The position numbers and the translations under genes are program-made. The notes under the pieces are model-generated. The model was not told the DNA's origin. It did no database searches and saw nothing but the letters and a program-made list of their open reading frames with translations. DNA of 64,000 bases from Epinephelus fuscoguttatus (taxonomy: Eukaryota > Chordata > Actinopteri > Perciformes > Serranidae). The number at the start of each line of letters is the position of its first letter. Position 1 is the first letter of the stretch. Location of the stretch: NCBI RefSeq assembly GCF_011397635.1, contig NC_064753.1, positions 30,962,322 through 31,026,321 of the forward strand. Reading direction: 5' to 3'. Below, one piece after another: positions 58,201 to 64,000 of the stretch.

Positions 58201-58902
58201 AAACAGTACCAATTTTTTTTATAATTAATTTCCACTTAATCACGACTGTGGATTCAAGCAGAGCTCAAAGCTACAGACTGTACTGTGTGAGAAGATACAA
58301 AACAGAAAAAACTGTACTTTGGTGTAAACCTGACTCTAGTGTAACAGAACACCCTGACTTTTTGGCACTTATTTCTTAACAACACAAACTGATGGAGTGG
58401 TGGTGGTGCACGTCTGATATAACTGTATGTTGCTTGTCTAATGTTCAATAAATATGCAGCAGCTACATCAGAAACAGTAACAATACATACAATGTTTAAA
58501 CAATTCAGGGTTGAAGACATTTTAAAGAAGGAGGTCCAATAATACCTGTTCTGTTGAGCTGGTACATCAAGGTGTACCTCTGTAAATGTATGTGCAAAAC
58601 AACATGATTGTCTGATCAACAGTATAAGACAATTTGGTAACACGTATCCATACAAACCCTCTTCATTCCCTTGGTGTTTGAGTCTGGCACATTTTTAAGT
58701 GTCCACACAAATGTCCTGTCAGCAGATCAAGAGGTCTTCCTTTCAGTCATCCATCCATAAAGTGCCGATCTTTTGTCAGATATTTGTTTTGGTGTAACAT
58801 GATGGAAAGTCCCCAGGTGTGACAGGTACCAGACATGATGGGCAGATAAAGAATGCAGAGTTTTAGTGTTTGGTAAGGCAAGAGGGGGGTTTTACTCCGT
58901 GT
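55284..58902. other. Intergenic between tmem178b and slc39a13, no coding exon seen
   Basis: AT-rich DNA. The part next to slc39a13 (about 58,100-58,902) probably holds its 3' untranslated region. A short dispersed repeat lies at about 57570-57750. Frames such as 58254-58655 (minus) show no domain. Confidence 0.45.
57570..57750. repeat. Short dispersed repeat
   Basis: Contains 'cctaaccataaccaagtggt' and 'gcctaaacctaaccacatgc', then 'gaaatgtacaatgccaacat', which is shared with 32090-32175. Related 'gcctaaaccc' words occur near 30,990 and 31,460. Fragment of an unidentified retroelement. Confidence 0.5.
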
Positions 58903-58978
58903 TCAGTCAACAATGGCAGAGAGCACAGCCATGACGGCCACGCCACAGAAAATGAGCAGGATCTGCAGAAGGGACTGC
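58903..58978 (-). CDS. slc39a13: slc39a13 last coding exon
   Basis: Encodes 'QSLLQILLIFCGVAVMAVLS' then AIVD and TGA. Acceptor CTACCAG|GCAGTC. Carries the last transmembrane helix. Confidence 0.9.
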
Positions 58979-61900
58979 CTGGTAGAACAAAAAGAAACAA
59001 ACAAAGGGGACAGATTCAGATTCAGATTCAGACAGATTCAAGGACATTAGAGAAATAAGCCATCTGCCACATTTCCACACCACAGAGCAAGATACACAAA
59101 GTTTGGTTCAACAGTAAACGTCCTCCTTAGCCCTGTTCAGACAGAACATGTTGTATTGCTGTATCTTTTTTTTTCCAAATTGTTGCTAGGCAACCACATT
59201 ATCACCTGTCCTTAGCTTACCCACTATTTTTGCTGTGAAGTTAACTCACAGATACCTTAGAATCTGCATAACGAATGGACAGAGAGGGCACTTGTCTGGC
59301 TCTGAGTGGGGGTGAGAGGCTGGTCCCAAATAGTATATGGGTCACAGGAAACGGAGATCTGTGTGGGCACATGAGACCAAAAAAAGTACCACCTGCTGGT
59401 CCGGGAGCTTCACCTGGATGATGGTCATTTAAAAGCTTATTTTATGAGGGGTTGGGGACAGTTTGACAATCTGCTGTCATTCATGTGGCATAATTATGGT
59501 TGGTAAAATAACAGAAAGTAGTTGAGAGGACAGTTTGTTAAGACAGCCTAGGGTGATGCTGAAAGTGAGCTAACTTTTGCCTCAAGCAAACCATGTGCAC
59601 AACAACTTTCTGTCAGTGCCGCCATATAAGGTCTGCCTCTAAATTCATCTGACTGGACAACAGGAAAAACGCAAATGATGTCAGGCACTCTTCTACTCTG
59701 AGTTGAAGGCATTCAGAGCGCTCCTGCAAAAACACGAGAAATGCTCAACAATGCAAAGGCAGTGAGCAAAACACTCCTTTAAAACAATAACAAAAAGCCT
59801 CCCAGGCTGCTTATACACACTCTGACTGAAGCCTTCAGCCCAATTCAGACCAAGGATTCACAACAAGACGAGTTGAAGCAGGCAACAACTTACAATACGC
59901 CGTTCTACAGCGTTCTAAAAACCTGCCAGTTCACACCAATGCAACTAGATGAGACGGTGCATGCAACAACTCTCTGTACATCCACTCCAATTTCCAGCTT
60001 TTCAGGCTTATTTTGTGGCTGAATATAATTTGTAGCTACTTAAAATATGAATGAGGATAGTGATAGTGAGATACTGGCTATAGCTGCATTTGTAGTAGTG
60101 ATGAAACAGCGAAAAACAGAAACAAAATGAACATCAGATGAACTGTATTCATAATAAATACGCCACAATAAGATAAATATCTAGCACCAATAAATTAGTC
60201 AATGAGCCGTGACCCACCACCAAACACCAGCACACCGTGAGGACGGAAACAGGGCTCAGCTGGGCCAGAGCACCTGCCGCAAGCGAACACGCTGTCTGCG
60301 GTCATATTGACTTGACCAGCGGACTTCACTACAAGCCGACTGGCTGTAAAAAACAGGTGAAGTGCTTTACATTCTAAAACCAGCCACAAGCGATTTGACC
60401 AGCTGAGTTGCAGGTGACACCATCAGATGACTTGAGTTGAGCTCAGACCGGCTAGTTCACACCTCTGCAACTTTTCCCTGCTGTCTCATTGTGAATCTTC
60501 GGTCTGAACTGGGCTTTACACTGTCACCACGGTTCAACTGCAGAACAGGTTAAAGGTCTCCTGTGGAGTTTTTTGGACAATAATGGCACTATGTAGCCGT
60601 ATTTTTACAAGTGAGTCCCTGTTCTGTTTGTAACATGAACACACATAAGGATGCATACCTTAAACTGGACTCCTCCACCAGGTCAGGCATCACATTCACC
60701 AAGGCTATGTAGAGGAAGCCTCCAGCGGTGAAAGGCAATATCCAGGCAGTGGTATGTTCTTGAAACAGCAGGAAAGACTCATGACTGATTCTGGCAAGTG
60801 TAAAATGGTCTCCAGTTGATAACAACGTGTTTGTACATATGATTGAAAATTGAAGATTGAAGATTTTTACCTGTGCCTTTTGGAGACTGAGCATACAGCG
60901 CAAAGCAAGCTCCCAACACCCCGACCAGCGCCGTGGACAGCTGCATGCGGGCAGCGCTCCACCGGTCAAATCCGGCCCTCAGCAAAATGGCAAAGTCTCC
61001 CACCTGTAGAGGAATGGCTAAACATTCAGTCTGATTCCTCCTATGTACTTTCTGCTATGTAAACATGAAACTTTCAAGTAAACCCTCACACTTTGAATTT
61101 GGAAATGATATGTACAATTTCAGCGGGGATCCTCGTGGTAAGCTTACCTCGTGGGGGATTTCATGGAGCAGGATGGCAAAGGTGGTTAGAAACCCAACCT
61201 GCAAGAAAAGCCTTGTTAACAATGCTTTGTCTTACGTGGTAAAGATTTGTGCTCAGTAGTATCAAAGGAAAAATGTATGACATTCATCCCAGACAGCACC
61301 TGAGCTGAGTGCTAAGCTCTACTGTATGTGTTCAGCCTGCAGTGAACAGTGCACAGAGGTAAAATGTAAAAGACAGAGTATGAATTTTGAGCTGCTTATA
61401 GAGCTGTAACGCTGTGCCAGCTTAAAGTCTTACGAAGTTTTTATAATCCTGCATGTAGAGCATGGTGAGATCTATCAACTGTGTGAATCAGAATGAAGTC
61501 AGGGGTGTAGACACGCACATCACATGAGGGTGAAAGGTCAGTATGTTTTGTCAAAATAATGTCATAGAATTTTAAGGACAAAATAATCTTTGCAAGTCAG
61601 TCAACTAACTAATAATTATCAATTATAGCTATAGTTACCTTTAATTTCAAGAACAAAAGTTGGGGGGAAAAAGCCCAAAAATTAACCATGATGCATCATA
61701 TAGCTTAATGACATTCTTTTCATATTATATTATATATATTATATATTGTATTATATATATTATATTATAGTAAATACATAATTCTATATGTTATATTATG
61801 GTAAATAAATAAATAAAATATACATTATATTATAGTAAATGAGAAATGTGTGCAAGTTAAAGTATTTAAAAATCAAAAAAAAAAAAATCAAAATTAAATT

Positions 61901-63950
61901 AAAAATAAATGCACAATGTAGCCTAATTAAATAATAATGATAATGATAATAATAATAACAACCATAATCATAACAATCATAATAATAACCATACTAATAA
62001 TAATCATAATAATAATTAACTTTGTCAAGGAAGCAGGGGGATATAAAAAGCCCAAAATTTAAGTCATCAAATCTGTAAGGCGGGGCCAAAAAAATGTGAC
62101 TGTAACTCAATGATGTAATATAGTCTGTGGTTTAAGCCACATAAGGCTATTCTGGTACTTTCAATTCAGTTCAATTCAATTTTATCTATAAAGCTCAATA
62201 TCACAAATCACATTTTGCCTCAGAGGGCTTTGGCCAGCTCCCTTAATAAGACTTCACTGATTGCAGAGGGGAAATATGATATGACATCCTTAAATGCTTT
62301 ATTAATAAAGGATCAAAGTTGAATACATTCATCAGCAATCCAGAATTAACAACTGTGAAGTCAGACATCTTCATGTTTACTCAATACTGCGTCGATGCAG
62401 ACTGTTTTCATGCCGCATTTCACTGTGGCAAAGCCACATCGGGATAAATGCGCATGGGAGTAAACAGATAACACCGGTGAGATGTCTTGTATGTGTATGT
62501 TTGAGGAATCTAGTTAACTTCCTCTCTGGCACATTCATCCATAGTTCATGCTGCTAGCCTTATGTCTCTCCAGCTGGACTCTCTCCTTCCCACAGCTACA
62601 AACATACAGTAACCTACTAAAGCCACGCAAATACACGCTACTGCAGTTTAAAGTGTTCCTTTTCGATCAAGATTCCAAGATAATAAAAGACGAATAAGTC
62701 TTAAACTGTAAAAAGTTGGCTGTATCCTGCACTGAATGTCCACTGAGCGGTCGACTCTTAAGACTGTGAGACTGCTGATACAACAGATCTGCTGCTCTGT
62801 CAGCCTGCATACGCTGCCAAACACTGTACTCACAAGGAAGGTGTTACATGTCCAAATTCCCCAGATACATTTTTGTCCTTTGCTTTCATCAGGTATTATA
62901 GCGCTCCTTATTGGCCATTTTGCAACACTCCTGCATAGTACTCATCTTCATCTCTGAGGTGAGAACAACCAAATTCTGATCAGTAATACAGTCGAAGCAG
63001 CTTAATATTTAAACTGAATGGACATTTAACAGCCTATCCCTTTTCTTTGGGGGCAGGATTTGAGCTTTCCCAAACCAGTTATTTGTATCTGACAGGGTAC
63101 ACAATCAGATTTCTCCATCATTATAAAATGAGGAAATGTCTTGGCTGTTTGTCAAGAAGAAGTAATACTTATACAACTGGGGTCAGTCTATGACGACAAT
63201 AGCTGCTACTTGAAGTTCTATATTTACCGGTATATAAGTGCCTTAATGGTCCTGCATGCAGACATGACAGACAGCCCAGTGTCGGTTTAAGCACTATATT
63301 TATTAGCAATGATTGTCAGTTCGTGATTGTGTGCTAATTTGGACTGCAAACCCCGGGGAGCCATTTCACCTGCAATTATATTTTATGAAGACCAGGGGCT
63401 CGTGTATTAATATGCATGCTGAGGACTTAATGTGAATGTAATCACATCCTTGTGCATGAGTCATTTACCTAACCGGTGTGGTTAGGTATATACACATTAT
63501 CAGCACAAAACTCTGCTCACTGAGGCCCAGGATCTGTACCACACTACAGTGCTCTCTCTCTACCTGTTCTGTTTTTATATAAGAGTAGAAGGACGTTTTA
63601 CTTTCTGAATTTCTGATTGAAGGACTGGCTGCATTAAAAAAAAAAACTTAACACGAATGAGATTGTCAGAACTTCATAATCTACATACTGCATATTACTC
63701 CATATGCAGAGCAAGGGAAAATAATGTGGGAGCTCTCATTCATTGTTAAAAACGAATCTTGTTTTGTGTGTGAGCCACATGTAAATGGGAAATATAGACA
63801 TTTCAAGAAAAAAATATGATTTTAAGTCTTATTAGTGTTGAGATTATCACAGTTTCTTACCTTTTTGCTGACCAAGAAACTTCCTGCTACTGCTAGTCCA
63901 TGGGTGAAGTTGTCAATGCAGTTGGCCAGTAGGTTTAGGTATCCACTTAT
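58903..63950 (-). CDS. slc39a13: Zinc transporter ZIP13, C-terminal part (five exons; 5' end outside the window)
   Basis: Minus-strand exons 63950-63861, 61198-61148, 61003-60871, 60758-60659 and 58978-58903 encode the last 149 residues in one frame. ZIP13 moves zinc from Golgi or vesicle lumen to the cytosol. The exons carry both zinc-site helices: 'NCIDNFTHGLAVAGSF' (TM4-type DNFTHG) and 'LLHEIPHEVGDFAILL' (TM5-type HEIPHE). They continue with 'GFDRWSAARMQLSTALVG', 'TAWILPFTAGGFLYIALVN', 'VMPDLVEE' and the final helix ending 'AVLSAIVD'. The SKK-to-VGFLTTF junction and the VGDFAILLRAGFDRWSA run fit SLC39A13 better than SLC39A7. The N-terminal half and TM1-3 lie past position 64,000. Confidence 0.92.
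58979..60658 (-). other. slc39a13: slc39a13 final intron
   Basis: About 1.7 kb; contains a miniature element with 27-bp inverted ends (59837-60515). Confidence 0.85.
59837..60515. mobile_element. Miniature element with 27-bp inverted ends
   Basis: The left end is AGCCCAATTCAGACCAAGG followed by ATTCACAA; the reverse complement of the right end is AGCCCAGTTCAGACCGAAG followed by ATTCACAA, three mismatches in 27. It is 679 bp long and non-coding. No clear target duplication, so superfamily unassigned. Confidence 0.7.
60659..60758 (-). CDS. slc39a13: slc39a13 penultimate coding exon
   Basis: 'EHTTAWILPFTAGGFLYIAL' and 'VNVMPDLVEESSL'. Acceptor TTTCAAG|AACA, donor TTAAG|GTATGC. Confidence 0.92.
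60871..61003 (-). CDS. slc39a13: slc39a13 coding exon (VGDFAILL)
   Basis: 'VGDFAILLRAGFDRWSAARM', 'QLSTALVGVLGACFALYAQS' and 'PKGT'. Acceptor CTACAG|GTGGG, donor CACAG|GTAAAA. Confidence 0.93.
61148..61198 (-). CDS. slc39a13: slc39a13 51-nt exon with HEIPHE
   Basis: Seventeen residues, 'VGFLTTFAILLHEIPHE', holding the second zinc-coordination motif of the ZIP family. Acceptor TTGCAG|GTTGG, donor CACGAG|GTAAGC. Confidence 0.93.
61715..62020. repeat. AT-rich and ATA/AAT microsatellite block
   Basis: Imperfect 'tatatta' runs followed by 'aataataatgataatgataa'-type trinucleotide tracts. Confidence 0.85.
62155..62300. repeat. Dispersed teleost repeat fragment
   Basis: The words 'ttcaattcaattttatctat', 'cacaaatcacattttgcctc' and 'agagggcttt' in this order form a repeat I recall as very common in teleosts. 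There is no second copy in the window. Confidence 0.55.
63861..63950 (-). CDS. slc39a13: slc39a13 first exon in the window (DNFTHG)
   Basis: Thirty residues, 'ISGYLNLLANCIDNFTHGLA' then 'VAGSFLVSKK', carrying the TM4 zinc-site motif. Acceptor GTTACAG|ATAAG, donor AAAAAG|GTAAG. Confidence 0.93.
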
Positions 63951-64000
63951 CTGTAACATGCAAAACATTATGCCAGTGTTACACACTCATGTTTAGGACT

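Larger units (their letters stand above)
61199..63860 (-). other. slc39a13: slc39a13 intron with AT-rich satellites
   Basis: About 2.7 kb. Contains (TATA)-rich DNA at 61715-61810, (AAT)n-like tracts at 61930-62020 and a dispersed fish repeat at 62155-62300. The part from 63,330 to 63,480 looks like unique conserved-type DNA. Confidence 0.8.

Noticed and set aside
58254-58655. 133-codon minus frame downstream of slc39a13
   Set aside because: No domain or membrane pattern that I recognise; it lies in the likely 3' untranslated region.

Overview
The window looks like nuclear DNA from a ray-finned fish, most likely a percomorph-type teleost. It is AT-rich, has no operons, and carries three vertebrate genes split into exons with GT/AG junctions. 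It is also dense in teleost-style mobile-element debris: a THAP-bearing TTAA-flanked transposon, hAT miniature elements with 8-bp target duplications, a tRNA-headed SINE, LINE reverse-transcriptase fragments and dinucleotide microsatellites. There are no bacterial, organellar or viral genes. Exon boundaries were read by hand from splice consensus, reading phase and remembered family similarity; no database search was run.

Layout. Positions 1-23,702 hold no host coding exon that I can support. The region carries conserved-looking AT-rich blocks (about 490-900 and 7,900-8,180), several DNA-transposon relics and the THAP transposon at 8602-9549. Positions 23,703-37,832 on the plus strand hold a complete gas2 (growth arrest-specific 2) coding region in seven exons, 474 codons. 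It has a calponin-homology domain, an unusually long Ser/Thr/Pro linker and a GAR domain. Positions 52,485-44,320 on the minus strand hold a complete tmem178b in four exons, 298 codons; it converges tail to tail on gas2. Positions 63,950-58,903 on the minus strand hold the last five coding exons of slc39a13 (ZIP13 zinc transporter); its 5' part lies beyond the right edge.

The three genes do not form a pathway. gas2 is a cytoskeletal crosslinker, tmem178b a four-pass claudin-like membrane protein and slc39a13 an intracellular-membrane zinc exporter. Their proximity is a synteny marker.

The items most worth following are: (1) a 948-bp Kolobok-like element with arms of about 220-240 bp, TTAA target duplications, an intact THAP-domain reading frame and a compact TCTCGCGAGA plus TGACGTCA promoter beside its start; (2) a gas2 linker of about 160 residues, far longer than I recall for human GAS2; (3) a tandem array of about 305-bp units in a tmem178b intron that is built from a LINE reverse-transcriptase fragment; (4) three unrelated element families that all sit in TTAA and begin with AG; (5) a TTAA element that encloses LINE endonuclease sequence; and (6) nested and duplicated miniature elements upstream of tmem178b.
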